Of a DNA stretch of 64,000 nt, positions 8,932-18,611 are shown one piece after another. The notes beneath the pieces are model-generated. The model saw only the letters and a list, made by a program, of their open reading frames with translations. It searched no databases and was not told the DNA's origin. A program made the translations under genes and the position numbers. Where the stretch lies: NCBI GenBank assembly GCA_030053915.1, contig JASGCT010000001.1, positions 62,001 through 126,000 on the forward strand. Reading direction: 5' to 3'. The first letter of the stretch is position 1; each line of letters begins with the position of its first letter. This DNA is from Alphaproteobacteria bacterium (GTDB lineage: Bacteria; Bacteroidota; Bacteroidia; Chitinophagales; Chitinophagaceae).

Positions 8932-10233
8932 TTAATGATAAGCCGTTTTTTCTAAGGAAACGCCTTTGGTTTCGGGCATCAGTTTCCACACAAATAACAA
9001 TTGTAATATCATCATGAAAGCAAAGAACCCAAAAATGGATGTTGCCCCAAAATGATGCGTAATATTTGTAAATTGGTCTGAAATCAAGGTAGCAAAAATC
9101 CAATGCACCATACAGCCCCAACTCATGCCTTGTGAACGTATTTCATTAGGAAAAATTTCGGCAATAAACACCCATATAACAGCACCTTGACCAATGGCAT
9201 GCGACAAAATAAATATATAAATAAAAGTAGGTACTAAAGTAAATTGTTGATTATAAAAACAATAGGTTATCATGCCTAAAGATATAATGTAGCCAAACGA
9301 GCCTATATACATTAAAAAGCGTCTGCCGTATCTGTCAATTAAATACCAACCTAAAATGGTACTGATAAAATTGACGACCCCTATACCAATTGTAGATAAC
9401 AAAGCACTACTTGAGCCTAAACCAGTCATTTGAAAAATTCTGGGTGCATAATAAATAACGGCATTGATGCCAGAAACTTGATTGAAAAATGCAATTAAAA
9501 ATGACAAAAAAATTGGGGTAAAATATTTTTTTTGAAAAAATTTGGTGTGGCTCATGTTGTTCTGTACAGATTTTTTAATATTTTCAATAGCTTGCTCAAC
9601 ATTGTCTTCGATACAGGCAAGTATTTTTTTTGCGGCATCACTATTGTGTTGATATAAAATGAGCCATCGCGGACTTTCAGGCACAAAAATTAAACCCACA
9701 CTAAACAATAACGACGGCAGCGCAACAATGCCCAACATCCACCGCCACCCCGCTTGAGTAATATATAAATCGATAAGATAATTGGTTAAATAGGCTAATA
9801 AAATGCCAGCGACAATATTAATTTGAAATGCCATAACCATTTTGCCACGGTGTTTAGCAGGTGCTATTTCTGAAATATAAACTGGGGCTACTACCGATGA
9901 TGCCCCTATAGCGATACCACCTAAAAATCGGAATAATATAAAAACATAAACATTCCAGGCTAAAGCAGCACCGATAGATGTTACAAAAAATAAAATACCA
10001 ACTAAAAATAGTGTTTTTTTTCTTCCTAAACGATTCGATGGTATATTGCCAAAAGCTGCACCAACTATGGTACCCATGAGGGCAGACGATATAGCCCGTC
10101 CGTGCATTTGTGGACTCAACTGCCACAAATTTTGAATAGTCATTTCGGCGCCAGAAATAACTGCACAATCCAAGCCAAATAATAAACCTCCCATTGAAAT
10201 ACAAAGCGACCAAAACCAAATTTTTTGAGACAT
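8932..10233 (-). CDS. Sugar porter family MFS transporter
   Basis: 433 residues with about 12 predicted membrane segments. The signatures of the sugar porter subfamily are present: GGLLFGLDCAVISGA in helix 1, NRLGRKKTL in the loop between helices 2 and 3, RFLGGIAIGASSVVAPVYISE in helices 4-5, PESPRWL before the central loop, the repeat signature DRYGRRFL, and PETKG at the C-terminus. Members such as XylE import a hexose or pentose with protons across the inner membrane. The substrate is unknown. It has its own promoter and lies downstream of the M4 peptidase gene on the same strand. Confidence 0.9.
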   Translation of the reverse strand: MSQKIWFWSLCISMGGLLFGLDCAVISGAEMTIQNLWQLSPQMHGRAISSALMGTIVGAAFGNIPSNRLGRKKTLFLVGILFFVTSIGAALAWNVYVFILFRFLGGIAIGASSVVAPVYISEIAPAKHRGKMVMAFQINIVAGILLAYLTNYLIDLYITQAGWRWMLGIVALPSLLFSVGLIFVPESPRWLILYQHNSDAAKKILACIEDNVEQAIENIKKSVQNNMSHTKFFQKKYFTPIFLSFLIAFFNQVSGINAVIYYAPRIFQMTGLGSSSALLSTIGIGVVNFISTILGWYLIDRYGRRFLMYIGSFGYIISLGMITYCFYNQQFTLVPTFIYIFILSHAIGQGAVIWVFIAEIFPNEIRSQGMSWGCMVHWIFATLISDQFTNITHHFGATSIFGFFAFMMILQLLFVWKLMPETKGVSLEKTAYH

Positions 10234-10261
10234 AGACTAACTATTTATAACAAAAACTAAG

Positions 10262-10269
10262 CAAATATA
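10262..10269 (-). promoter_or_regulatory. -7 promoter box for the sugar transporter
   Basis: On the minus strand it reads TATATTTG, an exact consensus match, 28 bases upstream of the ATG at 10233. Confidence 0.55.
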
Positions 10270-10319
10270 CAATTTAATATTTTAATTTGATAAAATTATT
10301 TAAATAACATAAAATTAAA

Positions 10320-10347
10320 ATTCCCTCTTGAGTTAACAAAAGGGAAT
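10320..10347 (-). terminator. Hairpin copy 1 downstream of the M4 peptidase
   Basis: A 26-base unit (10321-10346) has ATTCCCT pairing with AGGGAAT around an AT-rich loop. It is an exact direct repeat of 10364-10389. It lies 3' of the M4 peptidase gene and 5' of the transporter promoter, so transcription ending is the likely role. Confidence 0.5.
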
Positions 10348-10361
10348 ATTAATTAAGAAAA

Positions 10362-10391
10362 AGTTCCCTCTTGAGTTAACAAAAGGGAACT
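10362..10391 (-). terminator. Hairpin copy 2 downstream of the M4 peptidase
   Basis: Second copy of the same 26-base unit (10364-10389), with an eight-base stem AGTTCCCT/AGGGAACT. It starts 14 bases after the peptidase stop codon. On the minus strand a T-rich run follows the stem. Confidence 0.6.
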
Positions 10392-10405
10392 AAAATCAAA
10401 AAAAA

Positions 10406-12424
10406 CTAATTTTTAAGTATATTTAAATTAGCTAAAACTTTATTGCCTTGCTGTACTCTAATGATAAAAACACCATTATCATAACCAGCTAAAGATATTT
10501 GTGAGGTCGTTGATTCAGGATTAACTTGTTGAACTAAATGCCCACTTTTATCATAAACATTTATATTAACATCTTGGGTATTATATCCTTCAGGTAATTT
10601 TACGTTGACGTTATTTACTGTAGGATTAGGATAGGCTACTGCGCTAAATTCATGTTCTTGATTATCTTGGATTGAATTGTTGTTTTGAAAAGTAGAAGTA
10701 TTTTCGGCTGTGGTTAAGCTGTTGTTATTTAATCCATCTATAAAATTTGCGGCTACATTATTTGCACAAGAATTATCACCAACTCCTACTGCGTACCAGG
10801 CTTGACACACTGCAACGGCTTCTGTAGAACCAACACCATACAAATCTTCAGCGGCCTGAATGGTAAACGTTCTGGCTTGAGCAAATGTAGTATTAGCTGT
10901 AAAATAAACGCTTTCAGAACGATAGGTTATTTGAGCGGCTTTATCTTTACCAATACCATTTACGTTATAGCTATTTCCTAAATCATTTGTACCATTTTTT
11001 CCTTCGGCAAGAATATAAAACCAATGATTAAAAACGCCGCTATTGCTATGAACCCCGCCATTGTCTGATGTACCAGTATAATAGTATTGACCTTTATATG
11101 TAGAAGGGTTCGATTTTGTTTTAGGATTTTCCATATCTCTTAACCAACCACCTGATTTATAAATTTGTTCACCAATTTTATAAGTTAATTTAGAAGAATT
11201 TGTTGGGTCGGAATAGTATTCAATCATACTTCCCCAAATATCACTTAAGGCTTCATTGATAGCACCCGATTCGTTAGCATATACTAAGTCTGCAGTATAA
11301 GTACAAACACCATGTCCTATTTCGTGTCCTACAACATCAATTGAAGTTAAAGGCCAGAAGGTTGTAGCACCATCGCCATAAGTCATTCTGGTACCATCCC
11401 AAAAAGCATTTTCGTACCTTCTACCATAATGAACATAACTTTTAATTGCAGCACCACCACCGTTAAAACTATTACGATTGTGAACATTTAAAAAATAATT
11501 ATAGGTTTGCATTGCACCCCAATGGGCGTCGAAAGCCGCATTATCATACGCTGAGTTATTATACTCTAAGGCTGTCCAGTTATTATCGGCATCAATAAAT
11601 TCTGTGGCTCTTGCATAATTTGTTGCATTTCCGGTATTATAAGTAAAAATTCCAGAACCTAAACTGTAATCAGCTAAAATATACGTTGTAGGAGAAGATT
11701 GATAAGTTCCAATACTTTGAGTTCCACTATATCTTGTAGCAGCTGTACCAGTTACATCTTTAATTTGGGCGTTTTTTAATAAGATAGTACCATTTTCGGC
11801 ATCAACATACACAAAATCACGACTTAAGGGCTCTTCAGCATAAATGTCGAATTTGTAAGCTAATCGGCTACCATTGTTTTCAGTACCTAAAACTACCAAT
11901 TCTGCTTTTGGATAATAAGTAGCAGATAAATTGTTTTGTTCTTTTTTAAGAAAAGCTTCTTCTTCAGCATTTTGCCATTTGTAACTTGAAGCCCCAATGT
12001 TGGTTAAAGCAAATTGTAATGCTTGACTTTCTGAAATTGCAGGGTTTTTAGTAACATTGTCAACATCAACAAATTCGCTACTTAAAGAACTTGCAAAACC
12101 ATTTTTAGTAACAAAAGTCTGCGTAGCAAACTCAACTTTGATACCATCATAGTATTGTTGGAGTTTTTTTACAGTGAATCCTGCTTTATTTAAGTTTGCA
12201 AAATCACTTTTGGCTTTAAACTCGGTTTTGGCATTCGCTTTAAACTGTTTTTTGGCAAAACTTTTTAAAGATTCGTCATCGTCGGTTACCTGAGTAGTTT
12301 TAAATTTAATTAAAGTTGTTTTTCCTTTACCATTCTTACCTTTAATTTCATCTGAATTGGCTTGAGCATTACTTTGAAACGCTAAGATTGTTATAGCGAA
12401 GCATGCTAAGATTGTTTTTTTCAT
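10406..12424 (-). CDS. Secreted M4 (thermolysin-family) metallopeptidase with T9SS sorting tail
   Basis: 672 residues. Residues 1-21 are a signal peptide (ending SNAQA); residues 30-200 are the FTP/PepSY-type propeptide. The catalytic domain carries HEIGH at residues 367-371 (zinc His 367 and 371, Glu 368), the third zinc ligand Glu 391 in NESGAINEALSD, and the transition-state His in DNGGVHSNSGVFNHWFY. About 80 C-terminal residues form a type A T9SS sorting domain (Por secretion tail), starting AVAYPNPTVNNVNV and ending in a short beta strand with Lys-Asn. The enzyme is thus exported across the outer membrane and released or anchored after tail removal. Extracellular protein digestion is the likely role. 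Confidence 0.95.
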   Translation of the reverse strand: MKKTILACFAITILAFQSNAQANSDEIKGKNGKGKTTLIKFKTTQVTDDDESLKSFAKKQFKANAKTEFKAKSDFANLNKAGFTVKKLQQYYDGIKVEFATQTFVTKNGFASSLSSEFVDVDNVTKNPAISESQALQFALTNIGASSYKWQNAEEEAFLKKEQNNLSATYYPKAELVVLGTENNGSRLAYKFDIYAEEPLSRDFVYVDAENGTILLKNAQIKDVTGTAATRYSGTQSIGTYQSSPTTYILADYSLGSGIFTYNTGNATNYARATEFIDADNNWTALEYNNSAYDNAAFDAHWGAMQTYNYFLNVHNRNSFNGGGAAIKSYVHYGRRYENAFWDGTRMTYGDGATTFWPLTSIDVVGHEIGHGVCTYTADLVYANESGAINEALSDIWGSMIEYYSDPTNSSKLTYKIGEQIYKSGGWLRDMENPKTKSNPSTYKGQYYYTGTSDNGGVHSNSGVFNHWFYILAEGKNGTNDLGNSYNVNGIGKDKAAQITYRSESVYFTANTTFAQARTFTIQAAEDLYGVGSTEAVAVCQAWYAVGVGDNSCANNVAANFIDGLNNNSLTTAENTSTFQNNNSIQDNQEHEFSAVAYPNPTVNNVNVKLPEGYNTQDVNINVYDKSGHLVQQVNPESTTSQISLAGYDNGVFIIRVQQGNKVLANLNILKN

Positions 12425-13050
12425 AATTTAAAGTTTTAAAGTTTTAAAATTTGTTTTTTTGATTTTAATATTGCAAAGTAAGGGCAATAATTGTTAACAA
12501 AAAACTAATAGCTGTTAAACTATCATTAAAAATTAGAATAATTTTGTTGTGTTTTTTTTAACATTGTTTTGTAATAAACTAATAATCAATATCATATATA
12601 ACATTAATTTTATTGTATTACATTTAATTGGTTACCCGAAAAATTAAGTTGTAGTAGCAAAATAAAAATTTATTACCACTCTGATGTCAATTTAAGATTT
12701 TTCTTCAAAAGGACAAAATGTTTTAATAATATTTTATATAATATTGATATTTAGATAATTGTAAAATATTCAATAAAATTAATAATTATTTTTTAAAGAA
12801 CTGGTTTAGTTATTTTAAATTAAAACTGTTTTTTATAACGTTGATACACATTTTAAACAATTGATAATATGATAGTTAAGAAAATATACTGTTTATTATG
12901 TATTAATTTTATGTCTTGTTTTTAATGAAAGTGGCTAATATACTAAATAAAAAGTAAACTATATAAAGTAAAAATACTTAAAATATTGCGTATTAATACT
13001 CAATTTACGAATCCTTTTTTTTTGCATCTTTGCGCATTAAAATTTTTTAT
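12425..13050. other. Long AT-rich intergenic region between the M4 peptidase and ssb
   Basis: About 625 bases with no open frame of note, no tRNA and no convincing hairpin. It must hold the divergent promoters. A weak box (CATCTTTG, 13025-13032) lies before ssb; on the peptidase side a TTACTTTG-like box occurs near 12473-12480. Nothing else is supported. Confidence 0.6.
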
Positions 13051-13422
13051 ATGTTTTCAAACACCATCAAAAACAAAATCCAGTTAATGGGTAATTTGGG
13101 CAAAGACCCAGATCTTAAGTCGATTGGTACCGACAAAAAAGTAGCCACTTTTTCTTTAGCTACCAACGAAACGTACTACAATTCGCAGGGCGAAAAAATT
13201 ACCGAGACTATTTGGCACAATATTGTAGCCTGGGGTAAATTAGCCGAAATTAGCGAAAAGTATTTAAGTAAAGGTTCTGAAATTTTGCTTGAAGGCCGCC
13301 TTATTAATCGTACTTATGCCGACAAAAACGGTAATAAGAAATTTACCAGCGAAGTGCAAATAAGCGAATTAGTTATGATTGGCAAACGTTTAAAAAATGA
13401 AGAAAGCGAACCTGCTGAATAA
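13051..13422 (+). CDS. ssb: Single-stranded DNA-binding protein
   Basis: 123 residues from the ATG at 13051. An earlier TTG at 13030 lies within the presumed -7 box and is not used. One OB-fold domain is visible: NKIQLMGNLGKDPDLKSIG, then VATFSLATNETY, then TIWHNIVAWGKLAEISEKYL, the core SSB pattern with the conserved Trp. The C-terminus is short and acidic (EESEPAE) but lacks the classical DDDIPF tail, so it may be a second SSB rather than the main replicative one. A strong terminator follows. Confidence 0.93.
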   Translation: MFSNTIKNKIQLMGNLGKDPDLKSIGTDKKVATFSLATNETYYNSQGEKITETIWHNIVAWGKLAEISEKYLSKGSEILLEGRLINRTYADKNGNKKFTSEVQISELVMIGKRLKNEESEPAE

Positions 13423-13440
13423 TTACAACTGGATTTTTTT

Positions 13441-13473
13441 TAAGGGGTGGCAAGATTGCTGCCCCTTTTTTTA
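13441..13473 (+). terminator. Rho-independent terminator after ssb
   Basis: AAGGGG pairs with CCCCTT across a partly paired inner region (GGCA/TGC) and is followed by a run of seven Ts. It begins 19 bases after the ssb stop codon. Confidence 0.8.
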
Positions 13474-13742
13474 TTTAATACTTAGGTATTTCTAATAGTA
13501 TAATTTTTAAATACAAACTTTTGCAAAATTAGGGTATTTCTTTTTTTTGCATTAAAACTGCTTTCTACCCAATCTTTGAGACATTAATCATGTAACGGAA
13601 TTTTAGAAAAATTAAGAAACCTAGTCCGGAAAGCTTAGAAGCCAATAAATTATCCCAATACAACAATTAGAGGCGTGGTCATAACGTCTAAAGCGTCATA
13701 AAATTATACATCTCAATTAAGCTTTTACAATGTCGATAAAAA
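13474..13742. other. Intergenic region, no gene seen
   Basis: About 270 bases between the ssb terminator and the DUF885 gene. A less AT-rich patch at 13600-13720 translates into short frame-interrupted pieces on the minus strand; it might be an old gene or insertion-sequence remnant, but no family is recognised. Confidence 0.4.
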
Positions 13743-15515
13743 TTACTTAATATATTTATAAAACCGCCAAACAGGCTCCGCATTTTCAGGAGGCGCCGTT
13801 TTAGTAATAATATATCGTAATACTTCTATTGGCATACTATTTTGTTGCACAATGGCGTCATTAAAGTCTTTTAAAGTATATAGTTTTTGGGTATCTACTA
13901 CGTCATTTTTTAAAGCCCAAAACTGAAGCCCACCTATTAAATAAGCAATTTGATACAATGGACCATAATTACTTTCAAAACTACGTCTTACCTCACTTTC
14001 AGCCGAAAATGGCTCGTGCCCAACCGTGTCTATTAAATACTGAATACATTCATCAGCACTCCATTTCCCCAAATGAAAATTTAAGGAAAATATCACACGA
14101 GCACTGCGGTGCATCCGCCAAAACAACATGCCTATTTTGTCCTCTGGGGTTTTAGCAAACCCTTTGTCGTACAATAAAAATTCCCAATATAACGCATTGC
14201 CCTCGTGCCAAAAAGGCGTCTCAAAGTTGCGATACACTTTATACCTATTATTCATATACCCTTGTAAATGATGCCCGGCAATTAATTCGTGATGGATCAC
14301 TGCTTTCGAGAAATGAGGATTATTACTTCTTATACTCATCAGCTTATCTTCTTCGGTCATATCAGCGGTTGGATATGCAATAAGTAAGGTTTCGCCTCCT
14401 AAAAAGAATGGCGCAAATTTTTGTTGAGCGGGCGTAAGCATGTTCATTTGCCATGTTTCTTCGGCTAAAGGCGGTATTGTAATTAAATTATTGTTTTTTA
14501 TAAAATTTATGGATTCCTGATAAATTTTATAAACTAATGCGGGCTGGTCGCCGGGTTTAGGAGATGTTTGCTTTACCTTTTCAAGAGCTTGTTTCCAATT
14601 GTCTTGATACCCCATACTCGTTGCCGCTTTTTTAACTTCTTTTAAACACCATGTCATTTCATTTTCGGCAATTAAAATCAATTCTTCGGGTGTATAGGCC
14701 AGCCACTCTTGTTTTAAAAGTTCATTTAAATTATCTGCACCAATAGGGTTCCCTTTAATTCCATATTTATTGGGTTTTGTAGTTTTAATTTGTTCTACTT
14801 CAATTTTAGCAATAGCCGTATTTGTTTTCTTAAATTGTGCCATTAAGCTATCATAAGGATTTTTAACCCACCACGTAAATTCTGGGTCGTAGTTAAAATA
14901 AAACTGAACATAGTTTTGTAAGGCGTTTTCGGTCATTTTCCATTCGCCTATAAACCATTTTTTTTCTGAAGCACTTAATGTTTTTGGAACAGCAGTATTT
15001 TCGAGTTTGGTTTTTAATATCATTAAGTTTTTAGCAACGTTACTGGCATTGGGTTTATAGCCTCTTTGCCTTAAAGTCCAAAGATTTAAAATACTATCTC
15101 GAACTTCAAAATATCCATCGTATGAACTTGCTAATTTAATATCATCAAGTAATTCATTTTTTTCAAATAATAAATTACGTTTAAATAAAATATAATCTAC
15201 TTTGCCGTCTAAACTTAAACTATTATAATCAAATGATTCCAATTTGTTTAAATAGTCATCTATCAATAATAATAATCGCTGTCTTCTTAGAGGGCTATGG
15301 TAGGGGTCTGTATATTTATTAGCTCGGCTTCTGCCTTCGGTTAAAGTAGAATAAAAACGCCATATATTACCCTTGTCTGCTTCATAAGGAAGCATCAAAT
15401 TATTCACTTCGCTGGTTTGTTGTAATAACTGTGTGGTTTGTGCATTTACATGATACAATGAAACATTCAGGAGCATTGTAAACACAAAAAAGTTCAATAT
15501 TTTTTTACGCATCAT
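13743..15515 (-). CDS. Secreted DUF885 family protein (putative metallopeptidase)
   Basis: 590 residues from the ATG at 15515. The frame also opens at a TTG at 15530, which is unlikely because two ATGs follow at once. A signal peptide ends near VNAQ. The body matches the DUF885 family: long helices, then HHELIAGHHLQGYMNNR near two thirds of the chain, the family HExxxGHH-type motif that probably binds zinc, followed by FWHEGNALYWEFLLYDKG and a Cys-free C-terminal helical part. DUF885 proteins are thought to be peptidases related to the gluzincins; the exact reaction is not established. Confidence 0.85.
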   Translation of the reverse strand: MMRKKILNFFVFTMLLNVSLYHVNAQTTQLLQQTSEVNNLMLPYEADKGNIWRFYSTLTEGRSRANKYTDPYHSPLRRQRLLLLIDDYLNKLESFDYNSLSLDGKVDYILFKRNLLFEKNELLDDIKLASSYDGYFEVRDSILNLWTLRQRGYKPNASNVAKNLMILKTKLENTAVPKTLSASEKKWFIGEWKMTENALQNYVQFYFNYDPEFTWWVKNPYDSLMAQFKKTNTAIAKIEVEQIKTTKPNKYGIKGNPIGADNLNELLKQEWLAYTPEELILIAENEMTWCLKEVKKAATSMGYQDNWKQALEKVKQTSPKPGDQPALVYKIYQESINFIKNNNLITIPPLAEETWQMNMLTPAQQKFAPFFLGGETLLIAYPTADMTEEDKLMSIRSNNPHFSKAVIHHELIAGHHLQGYMNNRYKVYRNFETPFWHEGNALYWEFLLYDKGFAKTPEDKIGMLFWRMHRSARVIFSLNFHLGKWSADECIQYLIDTVGHEPFSAESEVRRSFESNYGPLYQIAYLIGGLQFWALKNDVVDTQKLYTLKDFNDAIVQQNSMPIEVLRYIITKTAPPENAEPVWRFYKYIK

Positions 15516-15561
15516 ACTATTTTTTTGCAAGATATGAATTTTTGTTTATTTTTTAACGATT

Positions 15562-15593
15562 TTGTACTGTTTTAAAAATTATTTGTACATTTG
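15562..15593 (+). promoter_or_regulatory. Promoter (TTG, 21-base spacer, TACATTTG) of the SWIM remnant
   Basis: TTG at 15562-15564 and TACATTTG at 15586-15593 are 21 bases apart and fit the Bacteroidota consensus at both elements. The remnant's ATG follows 7 bases later, so transcription would start almost at the start codon. Confidence 0.55.
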
Positions 15594-15600
15594 TGAAAAA

Positions 15601-15780
15601 ATGAGTTTAGAAGTGTTTGGAAAAACATGGTGGGGTCAGCAATGGCTTAAAGCTGTAAGTTATATAGACACTATATTATTTAATAAACAAAAATTAGACA
15701 ACCTCACAGGTTGTTCCGAGTAAATTTGGATTGATAACTTAAACAACAATGCATTACAAAGATTAATTCAATTAGATTAA
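15601..15780 (+). pseudogene. Remnant of a SWIM zinc-finger protein gene
   Basis: An ATG at 15601 opens a 40-codon frame starting MSLEVFGKTWWGQQWLKAV and ending at TAA 15721. The FGKTWWGxxWLxA start followed by a Tyr-Ile-Asp is the N-terminal signature of SWIM zinc-finger proteins, which are normally several hundred residues long; here nothing of the zinc finger remains. After the stop, another frame reads IDNLNNNALQRLIQLD and then stops at 15778-15780, which may be the C-terminal scrap. A large internal deletion is the simplest reading. The promoter is still in good shape. The N-terminal match is recalled, not searched. Confidence 0.55.
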
Positions 15781-15813
15781 ATATAAACCTTTTAAATTTA
15801 CAAAACTATCATC

Positions 15814-18498
15814 ATGTTAAATTTGAAATTCTTTACCTATATTATTTTTATGGTTCTTGCCCATAGTGTGTTTAGCCAAAGCGTTTATTTAAAGGGCACG
15901 GTTATTGATAGCTTTAAAAACCCAATGGCGGGGCTCAAGGTTCAAGCCCTAAAAGAAAAAGTTGTTACGGATTCGTATGGGAAATTTGATATATTGATGA
16001 CTAAAAATTCGCAGCTAACTATCACATCTTACAATCGAAATGTATTTAGATTTCTTATAACCGATACAAATTTTAAAACCTTTGTATTACCGCCTCAAAA
16101 AGCCGACATTTTAGAAGAAGTTAATATATTAGGATCTCGTAGCAGTTATAAAAGAAATAATATTATTAGCCCCATTCCTTTAGAAAAACTTAGTATTAAA
16201 GAGTTAGAAATAACTGCCCAAAACGATGTTGCACAAATGTTGCAATATGTTTTACCCTCTTTTAATGCAAACAAAACTGCCGTAAATGGCAGTTCCAATT
16301 ATGCCTCACCAGCGTCTTTAAAAGGCTTACCGCCAGACCAAACCCTTGTTTTAATTGAAGGCAAAAGACGACATCAGTTTTCAGGTTTAAATAATAATTT
16401 TGTTTTTGGACGGGGTTCGGTTCCAACCGATTTAAGTGCTATTCCTGCGATCGCTCTTGAAAATATTGAAGTATTAAAAGACGGCGCCGCTGCCCAATAC
16501 GGATCAGACGCCATTGCTGGTATCATAAACCTGCGCTTAAAAAAAACTGTCCATAAACTGACCCTACAATATCAAACCAGTATCACCCAACAAGGTGATG
16601 GTTTCAAAAATTCATTAGGCTTAAATTATGGCATAAAATTAGGAAAATATCAAGGGTTCTGGAATTTTAGTGCTTTCATTATAAACGCACAATATACCAA
16701 TCGTGCCGACAATTATAGTGGTAATATTTATTCTTTAAATAAAGTCAAAGAAGATAGTATCCGGTTAGCCAAAGTTGTGTATCCAGTTACAAACTCTTTT
16801 CGTGTTAATATTTATGGTGATAATGGTTCTAAAGCCTATCAATTGTTTTCAAATTTAAGAGCCTATTTTAATAAAAACACCTATTTTTATAGCTTTGGTG
16901 GTTATTCTAATAATAATATAACTTCTTTTGGCTTTTTTAGAAATGCAATTCCAAGTGATGCAGGAAGTAATACCGATATTTATCCTAATGGCTATCTTAT
17001 TGAAACGCCTGGAAATACAAGCGACGCAAGCCTTGTTATTGGCATTTTTTCGAATGTTGCCCAAAATTGGAAATTCGATTTAAGTACAAGTTATGGTGGC
17101 AACACATTAAAACTTTTTACAGATAATAACACCAATCCTTCACTTGGTAAAAATTCTCCTACAAACTTCTACATTGGTTCATTTCAATTTCAACAAATCA
17201 CAACCGAATTGAATATTTCAAAATTTTTTAAACGCCTTATTGGCATTCAAAATTTTAGTATGGCTTATGGTGTACAACATCGGGTTGAATTATTTAATGT
17301 ATATCATGGGGACTCCACTTCTTATATTGCAGGACCTTTGGCTTTTGCACCGCAGTTTCCCCCTAAAAACATTGGGGCTGTAGGCAGAACGGGCATTGCA
17401 CCAAATAACGAAAGCAACGCCATCAGAACCAATTTAGGTGTTTACGCAGATTTCGAAGGCGATATTTTGCCTCATTGGAATTTTATTTTTGCCCTTAGAA
17501 ATGAATATTATAGCGACTTTGGCTATAATTTCTCTCTAAAATTAGCCTCTTTGTATCAAATTAAAGATTGGATTAGTATAAGAGCCTCTTTTGACAAAGG
17601 CTTTAGAGCGCCTTCTTTACAACAAATTTATAATAACCAAACAACTACCATAAATATTTCTGGACAATTATATTTAAATGAAAATCTTAGAAGTAACGAC
17701 CTACGACTTGCTGAAGTAGGCATCAAACCACCTCAACCTGAAATTTCTTATAATTTTAATATAGGAAGTACGCTACAATTTGGCAAAAATATATATAGTT
17801 CCATAGATTTTTATAATATTGATATTTATGACAGAATTGTGATTTCTGAAAATGTATTCGTTTCTAAAATTCCAGCTTTACAAAAAGTTTTTGGACCTAC
17901 ATTTCAACAACAAATATCATTTATAACCAATCAAATTAATACCAATACCCAAGGCATAGATTTTCTTTTTAACTATTTGTTACCAATTTCATTAACAAAA
18001 ACAATCAAATTTAATTTTGTTTATTCTTACAATCAAACAAAAGTAACGCATATAAATGCACCACCGCCCGAACTAACGGTTGGTTTAAACCCAAATCAAA
18101 AAATAAGTTTATTTGATACCATCAGTATCGGGCTTATTGAAAACGCCCAACCCCAAGATAAATGTATAGTTTCAGTGGGCTTCGCTTCAAAGAAATTCAG
18201 TATAGATCTGCGGGCATCTTATTTTGGTGCAGTTAAAACCAATGAAAAAAATATTAATATGTCCATTTTGCAACAAAATTATCGAGGAAAAATAATTACA
18301 GATTTAAATTTTCAATATAAAATATCAGTTAAAACCAAAATAGGTTGGGGTATAAATAATGTTTTTGATATCTATCCAGATAAATCAATTCCAAATTCAC
18401 CTGGTTATTTTTCAGGACAATTCCCTTATACAAGAAGTGCAACCCAATTTGGCTTTACTGGCCGTTTCTTTTTTGCAAACTTTACTTTAACAATTTAG
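15814..18498 (+). CDS. TonB-dependent outer-membrane receptor
   Basis: 894 residues. Signal peptide at residues 1-21 (ending VFSQ), then a carboxypeptidase-like regulatory domain (YLKGTVIDSFKNPMAGLKV), then the plug with the classical tail (IENIEVLKDG-like, here ALENIEVLKDGAAAQYGSDA, followed by AGIINLRLKK). The remainder is a 22-strand barrel ending in aromatic FTGRFFFANFTLTI. It follows the catecholate-siderophore/cobalamin-like receptor layout rather than SusC, because it is shorter and has no SusD gene beside it. The ligand is unknown. It stands alone, with no transporter genes adjacent. Confidence 0.93.
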   Translation: MLNLKFFTYIIFMVLAHSVFSQSVYLKGTVIDSFKNPMAGLKVQALKEKVVTDSYGKFDILMTKNSQLTITSYNRNVFRFLITDTNFKTFVLPPQKADILEEVNILGSRSSYKRNNIISPIPLEKLSIKELEITAQNDVAQMLQYVLPSFNANKTAVNGSSNYASPASLKGLPPDQTLVLIEGKRRHQFSGLNNNFVFGRGSVPTDLSAIPAIALENIEVLKDGAAAQYGSDAIAGIINLRLKKTVHKLTLQYQTSITQQGDGFKNSLGLNYGIKLGKYQGFWNFSAFIINAQYTNRADNYSGNIYSLNKVKEDSIRLAKVVYPVTNSFRVNIYGDNGSKAYQLFSNLRAYFNKNTYFYSFGGYSNNNITSFGFFRNAIPSDAGSNTDIYPNGYLIETPGNTSDASLVIGIFSNVAQNWKFDLSTSYGGNTLKLFTDNNTNPSLGKNSPTNFYIGSFQFQQITTELNISKFFKRLIGIQNFSMAYGVQHRVELFNVYHGDSTSYIAGPLAFAPQFPPKNIGAVGRTGIAPNNESNAIRTNLGVYADFEGDILPHWNFIFALRNEYYSDFGYNFSLKLASLYQIKDWISIRASFDKGFRAPSLQQIYNNQTTTINISGQLYLNENLRSNDLRLAEVGIKPPQPEISYNFNIGSTLQFGKNIYSSIDFYNIDIYDRIVISENVFVSKIPALQKVFGPTFQQQISFITNQINTNTQGIDFLFNYLLPISLTKTIKFNFVYSYNQTKVTHINAPPPELTVGLNPNQKISLFDTISIGLIENAQPQDKCIVSVGFASKKFSIDLRASYFGAVKTNEKNINMSILQQNYRGKIITDLNFQYKISVKTKIGWGINNVFDIYPDKSIPNSPGYFSGQFPYTRSATQFGFTGRFFFANFTLTI

Positions 18499-18565
18499 CG
18501 TTTTTTAAAGGATTCATTGTTTAAAAGGATGGATATACCTTTTTTTAGAAATTTTATGATAGATT

Positions 18566-18597
18566 TTGTAAATATTTTTAAAAAAGTTGTATTTTTG
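18566..18597 (+). promoter_or_regulatory. Promoter (TTG, 21-base spacer, TATTTTTG) of the NTF2-like gene
   Basis: TTG at 18566-18568 and TATTTTTG at 18590-18597 match both Bacteroidota promoter elements with a 21-base spacer. The open frame with the signal peptide begins 14 bases further on. Confidence 0.6.
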
Positions 18598-18611
18598 ACA
18601 AAATTTAAAAT

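Noticed and set aside
8879-9121. 80-residue minus-strand frame over the end of the sugar transporter
   Set aside because: It overlaps the real transporter gene on the same strand in a different frame and has no sign of coding.
13600-13740. Possible insertion-sequence remnant downstream of ssb
   Set aside because: The translated pieces have stops in all frames and no transposase motif could be recognised, so it is described only as an intergenic region.
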